DNA from: Pezicula radicicola
Lineage: Eukaryota; Ascomycota; Leotiomycetes; Helotiales; Dermateaceae
DNA length: 64,000 nt
Reading direction: 5' to 3'
NCBI GenBank assembly: GCA_003008705.1
Contig: PDUO01000040.1
Span: 124,001 to 188,000, forward strand
Both the position numbers and the translations under genes were made by a program. The stretch's first letter is position 1. Each line of letters starts with the position of its first letter. The notes below the pieces were generated by a model. That model saw only the letters and a list, made by a program, of their open reading frames with translations. It did not search any database and had not been told where the DNA came from. This document shows positions 10,252-22,649 of the stretch, in pieces.

Positions 10252-11615
10252 TTTGATGTGTAATAAGTGTCTTCTTGTGTTTGACTGAGAGGAAACTGAG
10301 ATGAACAATAATTTCCAGAGGGAAGATCTTGATTCTTATACACTTCAGGAACTACGTAGTCAAACTACTGCCTGATTGCTTTGGAAATTTAGAGTCTGGG
10401 CTAGTGCCTGTGCTGGCGCCATCATGTTACTGCTGCAGCCAAAGAGAGAATAAGGTGGTTGGCAGCATAAGAAGTGGAGTTCCGTAACTCCGCCGAGTAG
10501 AACTTACCCCCGGGAAGGTCTAGTGGCCTCATACGCGAGGGGTATATATACTTATCGTATTTGTAGGTGGGTGTAACTAGCGCACAACAAGACAAAGACT
10601 TTAGTAGACATAATTTACTAATACATACTTCTTATATTTCTAAACTCCTGTCCCCAAGTAGAAGCTCTGTCTCCTCTGGCGATATATCTAACGCATACGC
10701 TGTATAAAGGATAAGTCTCTGTTCTGTATACTAACTATAAAGTAAGAGTAATTTTAATATCCAAAAGGTAACCTCCCTTCGGACTTAAGTTCCTATCTCC
10801 TCCGAGCTGGCGCCATCAGGTGGTTACAGCGGCCGCATTGTTGACGTTGTAAGTAAGCTAGCGGTAAAAACGCCGCGAAGGGGCTTGTGCTCGCTTGTCA
10901 ACTTGGGGGGAAATGTGAATGTGACAGCTGCGAGTTAGGAAGCGATTAACTTAATATATTACAGCTCAGTATCCGGTCATGCATGATGATTACTTGTACA
11001 AGACTGGATATGATTTTTGGTGCAGATCACGTGTATTCTTTTAGTTTCGTAGCTTTCATACTTTGGCACTAATGGAGGTAACTGAGTTCGCTTGGCCGAC
11101 TGACGCAACTTCAGTTGTGTTGTGAATTTTAAAAGAAGTACAACAGCGAGCCTGCGTACATGTATTATAAAGTGAGATGTAATTCGAGCATTAGTAAATT
11201 CCTAGCTTTGTATAATACAGGTTGTGCTTTGCAATCAATACCCCGCATAAGGAGTAATGTGTTCGGGACTCCGAATTCCACACCATGAGCATGGACTCAA
11301 CTTTGTCAGCATTATCACCAAAACAGTAGTGGGGGGTCGCAGGACTATGCATGTAGACAACTTTCAGTAAAGCATATCACCATGACCTGTCCGCTGAATT
11401 ACCCTTTAGTATCTCTTCCCCACCCTCTCCTCGGACTGACCAATTGACGTCACCGCCCGGAAGTTCCGAGTGCGCCCTGAGTAGTTCGATGCTCATCCGG
11501 TGTAACGAATCGAAAGATCTTCTCGAAAGGTATTGTCCGCAGCGATGGAGGATTTTACCCTCGGGAAAATGGAACACATTCAATTAGATTTCCATCTTGG
11601 AGTTATGCCAAACAC
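10252..11615. other. Intergenic, no gene recognised
   Basis: This is the AKR promoter region plus unexplained sequence. GCTGGCGCCATCA occurs twice as a direct repeat, at 10412-10424 and 10806-10818, flanking about 380 bp that is AT-rich in its second half (10540-10760). A CACGTG lies near 11030. Minus-strand frames around 11377-11583 show no recognisable protein. Confidence 0.4.
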
Positions 11616-13554
11616 CTAAGCTGGTCTCTTCAACGGATGTGCTTCTGTATTTAGCACGTAATCGTCCAGGCTCACAACATCCGGCTCGGCGAAGATGAGA
11701 TAGAAGTACTTGAGAGTTTCCGCCAACCAAAATGATTCCATCCTGTCAGACTTCGTAGGATTTAGTACTGTACAGTCATCGAGACCTGCGTGGCCTATAT
11801 CAGTTACAGTATGTTGAATGATAGAAGTGAACATGTCCCATGCTCGTTCGCGCAGTTGTCGGTCTCCTGTGATGCGATAGAGTATGAAGACGGACTCGAT
11901 TGCTTCAGGTCTAACAAAAGTTAGGTGTTTTCCAACGTGGAATTGCATTTCATGTAAGTGAAACTAACCTTAGGATATATCTTCCATCATCGATCTTGGT
12001 AACTCCTGGCTGAAGTCGATTTTGCCGTATTTTAATTTCAACATCATCGGAGCCTGGATGCAATTCATTGACCTTGTCATGCCATCTTTGTTGGTCCCAG
12101 GGGCAATAAGTCTCGCTTTCGCAAGGAACCGTATGCATAATCTCTGGCATTATCCCAAGTGGCATGACTTCATAAGCCCAGAGACAACCTTCAACAAGTT
12201 TCTGGGCATAGGAAAGCTCTTCATCGTTCTGAAATATCTTTGCCGCAATAGCAACCATTCCCCCTACAAAGCACCCGAGATGCTGCGCCTGTGGCTCTGT
12301 CTTCAACTCTGAGAAAGGCGTTCGGCCATCACTATCAACTTGGCCGGCTAGTCGGATGTCTTCCCCATTGAGAGTCATTGGACGATAGAAGATGTTACGC
12401 TTTATGGCAATTATGGAATACTCGTAGAGCCTCCGGTACTGCTGTGTTGCACCACCGAGAAGTATATGTTGCTTCTATATATTAGCGTTCGTGCTCACTA
12501 CGCAACAGGTAAGGATGTCAAACCTTGGGCAAATACTCGTACAGTGAATCCGCCATTCCCCCAAGAGTAAAGCCGTAGAAACCAGTGTAATCTCCGGTTT
12601 TCGCGTTGACAATCACTGGCCACATTCCTGGCAATTTAGTTTTATCCTGCTGCTGTTCGAAAACATCCATGACGCGCTGAATGGCATCGAAGTAGCGTGG
12701 GTCACCGGTTATTTGACTAAGCCGAGTGAATTCAAGGGAAAGCGAGCCAATCTCGGAGACCAGCACCGAATCACCAGCTTCTTGGAAGGCTCCATCCATA
12801 GCAGATTTGAAGTTCCACCGCACAATTGGCATACGATTAGGAGTATCAAATGCTTTGTATAGCATATCGCCCATTTCCGTAGCCTTCTGAAGCAGCATAG
12901 GATACTTCCCTTGACTTAGATCGTAAGCGGATAGGAATCCTCCTAAGTATCGGATTGTGGTTTCGAATACGTTCAGTTCCTCCAAGGCACAAGTGCTAAA
13001 GTCGATTTCTTTGATAGCCTCAACAGCTTCACGAAAATCCTCATGCAGACCCATAATCCAAAGTGTGTCTATTCGTACGTCAGTAGCTCTCCCCTCAAGC
13101 TGGAAAATGACTTATACGAACCGAGAGAGTCAACCAACGTTGCAGCCCATCCTCCAAAAGGATCCTGAGAGCCACCCGAGATCGGCTTCACTTCATCATG
13201 CAACCACGCGTGGTCCTTGTAACCTCTCCATGCATGCGTAAAGTTTCCTTTAACCTCAGCCAAGCGTGCAAGTCTCACCTTCCGTTCCATTGCTTTCTCC
13301 TTGCCAAACTTATGCTGAATTCTAGGAATGCTGCCGGGTATAGAAGTAGGAATAGCTCTCATTGAGGTGACAGGAAACTTCTGAGGGACATTTGACCAAT
13401 GAAACTTGTTATCCATTTCATAAGATGCAGCAGAAGTTGCCACTTGTTGGCCGAAAGGTATACCAGAGGTGTCGACTTGAGTTCTAGCCCAGAGCAGAAA
13501 GATGAAGCAAATCGATACGAAGAACAGAACAGACTTCCATTTTGTTGTGAGCAT
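11616..13554 (-). CDS. Glycoside hydrolase family 47 alpha-1,2-mannosidase
   Basis: Exons 13554..13122, 13068..12524, 12471..11969 and 11910..11616 give 591 residues; the third exon could instead begin at 12474, adding one Lys. Residues 8-24 form a hydrophobic signal anchor after a short basic tail, so this is a type II Golgi/ER membrane enzyme. GH47 landmarks appear in order: WRGYKDHAWLHDEVKPISGG, FGGWAATLVDSLDTLWIMGL (completed only by splicing exons 1 and 2), ETTIRYLGGFLSAYDLS, HLGCFVGGM, PEAIESVFILYRITGD, LAETLKYFYLIF, and the calcium-ligand segment VLNTEAHPL near the C-terminus. The enzyme trims alpha-1,2-linked mannose from N-glycans using calcium. The frame is intact. Which GH47 subclass it belongs to cannot be settled from sequence alone. 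Confidence 0.93.
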
Positions 13555-14584
13555 GGTGGTAGCCAGTGTGTTACTTTGAGGGATTTGACCTGTTATAAGA
13601 GCTTTCGTTCATGAGAGCTAAAAGCTAAGGATGAAATTAAAACTCAGCTACTAATGTTTAGTAACCACAAGCCTCGAATCTGGGAAGTTGTCGTTTGAAA
13701 AAATAGGTCCTAGATTTGTTCAGAATCTTTAATCAAAGCGACCAAAAGGTGTACTTGTGTGATCAAGAACTTAGAAAGGGGAAAAAAGGACTGGAACGTT
13801 TATGCTCTCGAATTCGCGCGCTTGGGATTTTTAGCAATGGAGGGGCGTTTGCGCGCGCTTCGTTGCAAAAGCGGCACTCCTTAAGTGAATTAATGCTAGG
13901 TATTCTCCGAGTTCCTAACTCAGCTTCTTGTTGGCTAAGATTTTTGAGCCCTGTCACCGGCAAATGTGATACCACGTCCGAGAGAACCATCACAAAACAA
14001 CCCCTGTATAACGTGAATGGACAATTCCCAGCGACTCGGATCCGGCGCTTATTGTCGAGTTTTGTCCAATGGTTAAATATCTCGCTTAAGCAAGTAACTG
14101 CTTATGGATAAGAACAGCGTTCATGATAGGAACTTCGAGCAGCTTGAAAATATCGAAACGCAAACCCCTTACAAGGTTGAGGTTCAACATGGCACGAGTC
14201 CGTGTTCTGAAAGTGCCCGTCGAAGACTGCATCGAGTTCCAACAACTTGGCAACAAACATTCTATCCATAACCAGAAGGCCATAGCCAATGAGAAGCGAC
14301 AAAGCTCGGACAATTGGAATCTAATGATCCTCAGAGGAGACGGTATGGAGTTGATCACTGCAGCAGCGATAAATACAGCAAGCTAGAAAAGTGGACTTAC
14401 GACCAACCACAGTTACGAATGTCTTATCAAAGCACAGCAAGTGATGTTGGTGGCTGTTCCAGACTAGATGGATGCGTTGTAAATATTCCCTCAGCTCGCG
14501 AAAACTAGTAGGCGAAAACTAGCAGTGTATTCACCTTCATCTCAGCGAGTTTTACCTTCTTCTCTGCAAAACACATCATTCGTA
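13555..14584. other. Intergenic, divergent promoters
   Basis: This lies between the mannosidase and the surface protein gene. A frame of 131 codons on the plus strand and several on the minus strand show no domain, no consistent start context and mutual overlap. CGAAAACTAG occurs twice at about 14500-14522. No gene is supported. Confidence 0.4.
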
Positions 14585-15547
14585 ATGTATTATCCATATC
14601 TGAGTTTGCTTTTGGCGGCCTGCTTTCTTGTTCTCCCCAACTCCGTTGCACAATCAGAAACTATACAGTCCATAATTTGGAATATTCCAGATGGACAGCT
14701 TGCGGACCTGTCCCAGACGTTCACTGCTGGAGTCACAATCCCTCTTTCATGGAACAAGTACGTATCAACGTACTACGTTGACACTACAAAGAATCTTGTG
14801 CACTTATGGGTCTCGGCATTTGATTACGGCTTGAATCCATTCAGTCAGTTACTCAAAGGTAGACACTCAATTTTCCTTCCGTCAGTCATAGACTTAACCG
14901 TGATAATACAACTCAGCTCAGAAAAACCAGGCTAAGTACTAGCCTAATGAATATTTGCTAATTGCAACTCCTATCTAGAAAACGTCAACTTGACATTTGG
15001 AGGGACTTACGAGTGGACCATTGCAATCCCGGACAGCAACTTAAGTGTGAGCGCAAAATACGTATTACGATTCAAGGCAGCAGCGTCGACATTCGATCCT
15101 GACTCGGGAGACCTTTCGAGTCCCGGGTTCCTTGTTCTAAGGGCTGGTGCCTCAACAAGCACCTTATCAAGTTCGTCAACTACGGCTCTCCCATCTTCCA
15201 GTCTCATCACGGCTTCGATTGTCACGAGCTCTGCGAGTGTGATGACCGCATCGTCTCCATCTTCGTCTCATACACTGTCAGAAAACACCAAAGGATTGAC
15301 CGCTGGTGGGAAGGCCGGAATCGGCATCGGCACTGCAGTTGGAGTCTTAGCACTTGCTGGCGTTGGGTACTTTTTCTTCAGACGCGCACGGGGCGACGAA
15401 GGGACTTCCACAGAGCCACCCAGTTACCGCCCGCCGACAAATCTTGAGGTTGAAGGCCAAGACAAACGCTCATATCCGAATACCAGTTCTCCTGTGGAAT
15501 TGCCCGGGCGAGATGAATGGAGGCAAGCGGAGTTGTCAGGAAGGTAG
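14585..15547 (+). CDS. Secreted/plasma-membrane Ser-Thr-rich single-pass protein
   Basis: Exons 14585..14858 and 14979..15547 (intron of 120 nt, donor GTAGAC, acceptor CTATCTAG) give 280 residues. The ATG at 14585 starts a signal peptide (MYYPYLSLLLAACFLVLP, cleavage likely after NSVAQ). The ectodomain of about 110 residues carries an N-glycosylation sequon (NLT) and no obvious catalytic motif. A Ser/Thr-rich stalk follows (about 50 residues, probably O-mannosylated), then one membrane span near residues 180-205 (GIGIGTAVGVLALAGVGYFFF) flanked by RRAR, and a Pro/Ser-rich cytoplasmic tail. This is the layout of fungal Mid2/Wsc-type wall-stress sensors and related membrane proteins, but no WSC cysteine pattern is present, so the role remains open. 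Confidence 0.75.
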
Positions 15548-16120
15548 TGCCACTGGCTCGACTAGCTCATATCTCTAGCCGAGCAGGAACTAGTATTTAT
15601 ACCAGCCCTAGCTTGTCGTTGTCGCTGTGGGCGCGGATGTGACTAACATCAACTCACAAATTTTCTTGCTATAGCATCTGAATATCACTAATGTCCGATT
15701 TGGGAAAAGTCGTACCTAACAAGAGACAGTCATGGTGGCCAAGGCAAGATAATGTCAAAGATTATGGCCAGAGGTGCTGGTAGAATGAGTGTTGGTATAG
15801 GAGGACTTTATGGCATCCTTCATGGGATGGTCATAGTGGCGGAAGAGACCAAAGTAAAACGGAAATGTGTCGAGTGCGAAAGCATCGCATCTTATATAGT
15901 CTGGAGAGAAAGTATTTGGTACTGGTAGCAAGTTTTTAGGGGTACCTAACCTTTGTCCTTTTTAAAGGGTTTCGTGCTGGCGGTAGTACTGGACAAGTAC
16001 TTTCGATTCTCTTAGGCTCGTTTTGGGATTCGTCTCTTTGTCCCAACTGCCAAATATAATTTATATGTATTTAATCCTCTAAATTTAATTTAACTTTAGT
16101 CCTCTGGATGGAGTTGCTAG
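15548..16120. other. Intergenic, no gene recognised
   Basis: A 54-codon frame at about 15753-15930 (starting MSKIMARGAGRMSVG) has no signal peptide, domain or homology I recognise and is not called. An AT-rich patch lies near 16060-16100. Confidence 0.35.
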
Positions 16121-16219
16121 GATTGGGCGCTTGATGGGTTCGAGAAGCTAAAGGAAGAGGGATTCGTTTATGATTATCTTACGCGGGAGGCTGTAAAGAA
16201 TTGGTTGAAAGAAGCTTGA
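16121..16219 (+). pseudogene. Orphan C-terminal exon fragment
   Basis: Directly after a splice-acceptor-like GAGTTGCTAG, 32 codons read DWALDGFEKLKEEGFVYDYL and on to NWLKEA before TGA. The composition (amphipathic, aromatic, charged) looks like real protein rather than chance frame. No upstream exon in a compatible frame was found, so this is probably the last exon of a gene whose rest is gone. The family is not recognised. Confidence 0.3.
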
Positions 16220-16296
16220 TTGGGTTCATCTATTGTAGTTGTGCGGTGGGATACCCTAGCAGATTTAAGAGGCGCGTTCGGCAGAGGTGATCGTGT

Positions 16297-17073
16297 CTAG
16301 AACATTTCCAATTCCATATCAGCTTCCGCCTCGCTTGGATACTCCTGTATGATTTCCTTCAGAATGTTGATCCACCACAACTGGCTCCGGGAACCAAACA
16401 ATGCTTTCCTGTACTCCCACCAGTCGGGCCAAAAACCCGCCATCTCCCAGTCGAGAATTCCAGTAACATTACCTGTTGCAGGGTCGACAAGGATATTCTC
16501 CCACGATATGTCTGCGTGTGCAAATATTATGCTGTGGCTGTCGGGAAGTAGGTTGCGATATTTAGTTACCAACTCGGGCCTTGGACAGTTCCTGACTGGA
16601 GCGACAAGGAAGTCGTGAAATTCGCTGACAGAGGCGAAAGGTCCAATTGTGGACATGTTATTCAGCCGGTGGTCATACGCTGGCCCCTTGGAGCAAGATC
16701 CGATCCATCCAGGGTCAGAGGGGTGGAGGCGGTGCAACTGCTCGAAGTATGACTTCAGCTGGCGGATTGTGTGTGCTTGGGCGCTTTCGCTCATGGTTTG
16801 CCAGGCTTCACCAAGTTGGCACCCGGGGAGTCGCTTCATGAGGATCCAGCTTTGTTCTTCATCATCATCTGTCTCAAGATGTATTTCAAGGATTGGCGGG
16901 ATTGGGATAGAGGTATGGTTTTGTACATAATTCATGGCTTCGACCTCTCTGCGAAGCCGGAAGGCATCACCCCGTTAACGAACTGTCTCGGGACTCTCAT
17001 ACGCAAGTCTGACAAACTGGGCATCGCTATATGGCGAGTTGGGAGATTCGAGAGCCGCGCCGGTTGTTGCCAT
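16297..17073 (-). pseudogene. Phosphotransferase (APH/choline kinase-like) with in-frame TAA
   Basis: From ATG 17073 one frame runs to the stop at 16297 (258 codons) but is broken at codon 33 by TAA at 16977-16975. Both sides look like one protein: upstream FVRLAYESPETVR, downstream RGDAFRLRREVEAMNYV then HTSIPIP, which is the standard N-lobe of fungal aminoglycoside-phosphotransferase-like kinases (PF01636). Downstream are the Brenner catalytic loop HADISWENILV and the metal-binding GILDWEMAGFWP. If translation starts at Met 16935 instead, 212 residues remain but much of the N-lobe is lost. A 35-nt GTTCGT...CGCAG segment would remove the TAA but is too short for a normal intron and would change the frame. 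A CAA-to-TAA change (one C to T) would explain the stop. The family phosphorylates small-molecule hydroxyls; the substrate is unknown. Confidence 0.65.
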
Positions 17074-18133
17074 TTCATGTTACAGACAGGTGCAAAGATG
17101 ACGGTATAAGACGAGAGCTTCAATGGCCCGTGCATATATCACCTGATTAATAGTGAGGCTCATTTAGTCAATGAATTGCCCTCGGTCATGAATCGATTGA
17201 TCTGTGCTTTTGTGGAGTAGAACACCATACTCATTGGCTCCATTTCTTTGATTTGCAACAAAAGGGACACCACGCCTCTTCCTTACCCCGTAGAGTGTGA
17301 AGTAGCAGAGCGGATGAGGACAAGAAGTGGATCCTTCCAGCTGACCCTTTGAAGATGATCATCGATGTGAGGTTGAGAGATCAGAAATTGAGCATAATCT
17401 CTAACGACGGCATTGATGGCAGCGTCACATATCAATTTGAGCTGAATTGATACCACCGATCCACATTCCCGAAGGAATTCAAAAGGTGAAAATTTTGTTG
17501 TCCATTACGTTACCATGAATTTAAGGCGCGAGGATGTTTGATGCCACCGAGAGGTGGTCTCGGTTCTCTTCTGTTATCATCACCTATTAAGTTACGAAGT
17601 AGGGCTGACACATAAAAGGGACCATCCATCGTTTGGCAGATCAGGGACGATCTATCTCTTAGTCTGGTGTCACGTGTTGAAGCTGAGGTAGATGCTAAAT
17701 GAATTATCGCACTATACTAGTGAAAATTTGGTTATACAAGAGAAGTGAACAGTCTTGACTTCGACCCCTGGAGCTAAACCTCATTTTGGAAGCCACGTGA
17801 CGTAAGCGCGTCGTAAAGGGGGGTTAATCACATGAGTATGCTACTTACACACTTTAGTACTCAACATCTATAATAGCTATAACATAGGCCAAATATCAAT
17901 ATTGAAGTGAACTCAGACAAAATGTAAAGCTATAACATACCTATCGCATATTAAAAGACTTATCAGATAAACCATAGTGTTTGATAGTGAGTGACAATGA
18001 GTCTGTCCTCGCTTAACACAAGGAACGAGCTTCACCTTGCATATCCTGAGCGTAGAAATAAGAAAAACTCAGCTCACTGGCACATTTATTGTAATTTCAA
18101 GAAATATCGTATTCGTGTGGGCTGACTTATGAC
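17074..18133. other. Intergenic, no gene recognised
   Basis: This is the promoter side of the phosphotransferase gene and the 3' side of the ABC transporter. Two CACGTG E-boxes lie at 17671-17676 and 17794-17799. The rest is AT-rich without convincing coding sequence. Confidence 0.4.
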
Positions 18134-21100
18134 TTATGACTTTGACTGTTGTAGTTTGTCGCTTTTATAATCCTTGTATAGCGCCGAGAACGAGTCCCTT
18201 AACAGGAGCGCCTGCGGAGAATCAAACTCAACGAGCCTACCTGCATCAAGTACGGCGATACGATCGCTATCAAGAATAGTCTCAAGCCGATGGGCTACAA
18301 CCACGATTGTATACGCGGAGAACTCATCTCTGATAACACGCTGCATCAGTGTATCCGTTGCCCTGTCCATATTGCTCGTTGCCTCATCAAGCAAAAGTAC
18401 GCCGCCTGGGGTCGGGAGCATAGTACTGATTATACTTTGCTCCTTCCTCATTATCGTTCTGGCTAGACTGAAAAGCTGTTTCTGACCTTGAGATAGTGAA
18501 TCTGAAGTGATGGTTGCATTCAGGCCGCCTCGCTTCTCTAATACTGGCCATAAAGAGACCTTCGAAAGAGCCGTAGTCATTTGTTCGTCACTGTAGTGAG
18601 ACTGTGGATCTAGATTAAAACGAACAGTGTGCTGAACTAGAAACGGATCTTGCGGAATTGTAAGTAAGCGTTCGCGAATAGTTTGATGATGGAGACAGGC
18701 AAGATCGACACCGTCGATAATAATGGAGCCGTTTGAGGGTTCCAATAGACGCAATAAGGCTGAGAGTAGCAAGCTCTTTCCGCTACCACTTCTCCCACAT
18801 ATTCCAATCTTTTCCCGTGGCTGAATCGACATTGTAATGCTATTTAAGGCGACTTTTGTCGTAGTGTACTTGGCGCTGAGGTTGCGGATCTCAATGCTAC
18901 CATGGTCGGGCCATGTTTTAGTGATCGAAGCGGGCAAACTTGGCTCTGGCTCTAATGGCGTTTGATCAGAAAACTCCCTAGTCCGTGCTATAGCTCCAAG
19001 AGAGACTTCCAGCTGTGTCCAGAACTGAAGGAGAAGGGTCAACGTCTCGTTGAAGCTCAAGACATTGTTCAACGAAAGACCAAGAGTACTAGGGTCGGTA
19101 GAGCTGCGCAACCTCACAGCCAACGCCATAACGACAATAACCAGACCGGCGACCATCATATCTAGAACAAGTTGAAGCCACCTCTGCGCACAGTAAAGTA
19201 GATAGTAGGGAACTTGAGAAGAATCAAGCTTTTCTATCATAAGATTAGTGAACTGGTCTTCCCATTTTAGTGTCCGGATTATCGAAAGTCCCTTTAAAGT
19301 CTCCATAAAGTTGGAGTATACTGGACTTCTTAGCTCAAGTTCAATTACACGAAGTCGGCGGGAGGTTCGAAGGTAAACCCGCTGAATGAAGAAGAGCGTG
19401 ATAAGAACAGCTGGAATTGTCAATGCCATCCAGGATGAGCCGGTAGATATTAGTGCCAATGATCCGATTGTCCAGAAAAAGTAGATCAGGGTGCACAAGA
19501 CTCCCGTTGGTAGTTGGGACTCGATCAGTGTCATGTCTTGGCTAAATCTATTTAGTATCGTTCCAACATCACTCTTTGTAAAGAATGAATAGGGAGCGTT
19601 CATAACGGCATCAAGCAGCATCCTATGTATATTGGCTGCTGACTCGGGCACTAGTTTAAGAAACATAGTCCAGGCCGTACAGCCGTACATGAAGGCATTT
19701 CCAATAGCCAACAGTATATATATTGGCAGCCACTTCGTCTCGCCTGAACCTTGGGTTGCTGTCCACCAAACTAGTATGACCTGAGACATGTAGAAACAAA
19801 TAGTTTGAGCTGCTGCGGAAAAAACAAACATTAGCGCCAGTGGCCATCGCACACTTTTGAAATAATAGATGTAGTCCATGATGTCATTATCGTTGCGAGG
19901 TGAGCCTTTGTCCGAGTCGGAGTCTGAATCTATGACCTTGTTGACCAAGTCCTTTCCGGACATGTCCTGTTCTATTGAAAAATCATTTTGTTTCGGTGAT
20001 TCCGAACTCTTGGATAAGAGTTCCGTGTCGAAACGCTGTGTATTTGTATTTGAGCTTTGTGTGACATTTCCAGCACCATCGAGGGTGATTACATTATCTG
20101 CAAGTGTTTCCCAACGTTTCGCATGAGTTACGAGTACGACTGCAGCCTGAAGTCTCACAAGCAAACCATCTGTTCCAAATAAGTTTTTCATGATCTGTAT
20201 CTCAGTCTTGACATCCAGAGCGCTAAATATGTCGTCGAGCAACAGCAGTTGAGGTCGTTGGTACAAGGCGCGAGCAAGCATTAGTCGTTGTTTTTGACCA
20301 CCACTAAGACTCGAACTTTGTCCCTCAATGCGTGTGTTATCGCCATACGTTAAGGTTATTAAAACACTATCGAGTGCGCAAGCGTGAAGAACAGATTTGT
20401 ACCAAGCTTCGTCAATCACACTTGTTTCCAGGCCACATATATTCTGCCGAACAGTGCCTGTAAAGAGCCATGGGTTTTGGGGACAGTATGCAATCCGACT
20501 TATACCGATCGAAATAACGCCGCTATATTTGGCTTCGCTAATCATAGCTTTTAATAGTGTCGATTTGCCGGAGCCACTCGGACCAAGTATCATTGTGAAA
20601 GTGTTTTGACGGATTTCCAAGTTAAGATCGCGGAACAGAGAAGTCGAACCTTCATGTATTGAATTTTTTATATGAATCAAGCACGCCACCAGGACAAATG
20701 AGTCGTCCCTAGGTTCTGTCTTCTCTGACAGGTTGGCTCTAGTTATGGTGAAGGACCTCTGGTCGTAACGGCGTGGCTTTGTTAAGTGCTCCTGAATTCT
20801 TTCTAGACAACCAAGACACGAAGCTACAAATGGGAAGGCAGCCAACAGCTCTGAAGCAGGAGTAGTGACAAGAGTGATAAGCGCTAGGCTTGTGAACACT
20901 TGAGAAGTATTGAGGGAGCTGGAGCCCGCTACATGAGCCTTAATTGCAAATGTGATGAAGGTAACTGCGGCTGTAAGGGCAGGCGGTACATTTCCTGTAG
21001 TCGAAAATTAGATATTTCTAAAAACTGTTTGTGTATTTGCATTTTAGAATGAGAGGTATTATAAGTCAAAGATAGTAAAGGATAGAAGGAAAGAAATCCA

Positions 21101-22649
21101 AGTCTTACCGAGTGTATTTAGCCAGACGGTCGACCAACGAAATTTTGCCTGCAACCTAAGCTCATGCAATCGCTCCGTCTGTAGTAGCACATAAAATGGC
21201 TTTGCTAGCCCAAGCATTTTAATACTTTTCATCGACGATAAAACATCTGCTGTTAACGAAATTCGCCGCTGAACGGCATCAGTCCAAATCTTGACTTTAT
21301 TACCGATTAACAAGGTCACCCTTGAATCGGCCGTAGCGCTGAGCAAAACTATGGCCAATGGCATCACGCATACCCAGCCTATTTGCAAGGCCAAGAGGCT
21401 GACTCCAACTATTAGCTCTAAAGGTCGAGACCAAAGATCATGAAGTAGTACTAGACTTTGGCAGATCCTGTCGACATCAGTGCTCATAAGGGTTACAGCA
21501 GCAGACAGGTCGTCTGTTCGGTCCTCCATAGACAGACTTTGGGTGTAGATTAATGACACGAGCGAGCCCCGAACCATTGTGATATGTCGGTATAGTTGAT
21601 GTTTGAACAAGGCATTGGAAATCTATATCAGATAATAATCAGCATTATAATATTCAGGGATGGCATCTGTCCTCACCGCTATCCCAAGATAAATGCATGC
21701 TGCCGCTCCTATGAGTCCGTACCCGATATCATCTTCGTGGGTATTATTTTGGCGATTCAAGTAGGTGGTCGCTTGATTGATAAGGAAGGGCTGTGCAAAC
21801 AGAAATCCGGAATAGCACAAGCGTGGCAGAATAGGCGACAGAATTGACCATCGAAGGGCCTTCCATGAACTTCGGAGAAGGGGCAATTTGACCTGACGGT
21901 CCTGATAGGTCCATATATCCTGAAGCTGTTGGTGTAGTTTGGCGGATCTCAAGCTGCTGTCAATCGGACCGAGATCTTCAAAGGATATCACCTTGCTATA
22001 GCCTTGCTTAAAGAGGCTATTCATCCAGAGGAAAAGACCGCAACTAAGAATGCCACTGGTGGTCTCTGTTGCTAAGTTCTGATATTTTTCGATGAGATAA
22101 ACTCTCTTGTTCCATGCTTCCAGCAGGAGTAATGCAATCCTGACTACCACAGAGACTGAGAAGATAGCTGCAGGATACAACTTTCCGGGTATAAGGTAAA
22201 GGGTACGGGCCTGAGGGAAGATCAAGAATCATCGAGAGTGTAAGGTAGGAGCTGAGAAGTGTTGATGGCCGTACAGAACGGTGCTGTTCAAGATAGGAGA
22301 GTGGTATAATGGCTATGGCGGTCAAAAGAGCCAGCGTAGTTGCAGGTATCGAGAACCCAGTTCTGAATGTATTTAGACTTGTGTAATGAATTATGAGTAG
22401 TAGTTGGCTAATGATCAGCGCCAGTGTCGTGATGGGTTTTGCAATGGTCACCCAGCTGCGTCTCGTCTTCTGGCTTGAGCAACGGAGGCTCCATACTCTC
22501 CACGGGAAAACAAGCAGAAACAAGGCATTGGGAATGAGAGAAAGTATGGCTTGCTCGAAAAGTAAGGTAAAGTCGAAGGAGCGAGCACACGACGCGACCA
22601 CTGGGCCAAAATTATCATCAGCAGTTCGTTGACAACCGTGTGTATTCAT
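18134..22649 (-). pseudogene. Full-length ABCC (MRP-type) ABC transporter with one-base frameshift
   Basis: Exons 22649..21677, 21622..21109 and 20994..18134 fit GT-AG rules and phase, except for one extra base near 22214. The first frame carries the TMD0 domain up to RPSTLLSSYLTLSMILDLP; the conserved continuation QARTLYL sits in the next frame. Ignoring that base, the product is about 1448 residues: TMD0, TMD1, NBD1 (Walker A GPSGSGKST, signature LSGGQKQR, Walker B LLLLDD), TMD2, NBD2 (Walker A GRSGSGKS, signature LSQGQKQ, Walker B LLLDEATSNMD). This is the ABCC layout of fungal vacuolar or plasma-membrane exporters of conjugates and metabolites. No intron of normal size can explain the shift without removing conserved TM5. 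Everything else is intact, so recent inactivation or a sequencing error is likely. A Zn2Cys6 regulator relic lies divergently upstream. Confidence 0.85.

Noticed and set aside
13716..14358. Overlapping plus and minus frames between the mannosidase and surface protein genes
   Set aside because: They overlap each other, lack recognisable domains or splice-compatible partners, and look like chance frames.
15753..15932. Short Gly-rich ORF (MSKIMARGAGRMSVG...)
   Set aside because: No signal peptide, domain, splice partner or conserved feature can be cited; composition alone is not enough.
22214..22280. An intron ending CTTCCCTCAG to explain the ABC transporter frame change
   Set aside because: It would delete the conserved TMD0 segment RPSTLLSSYLTLSMILDLP, so a one-base frameshift fits better.
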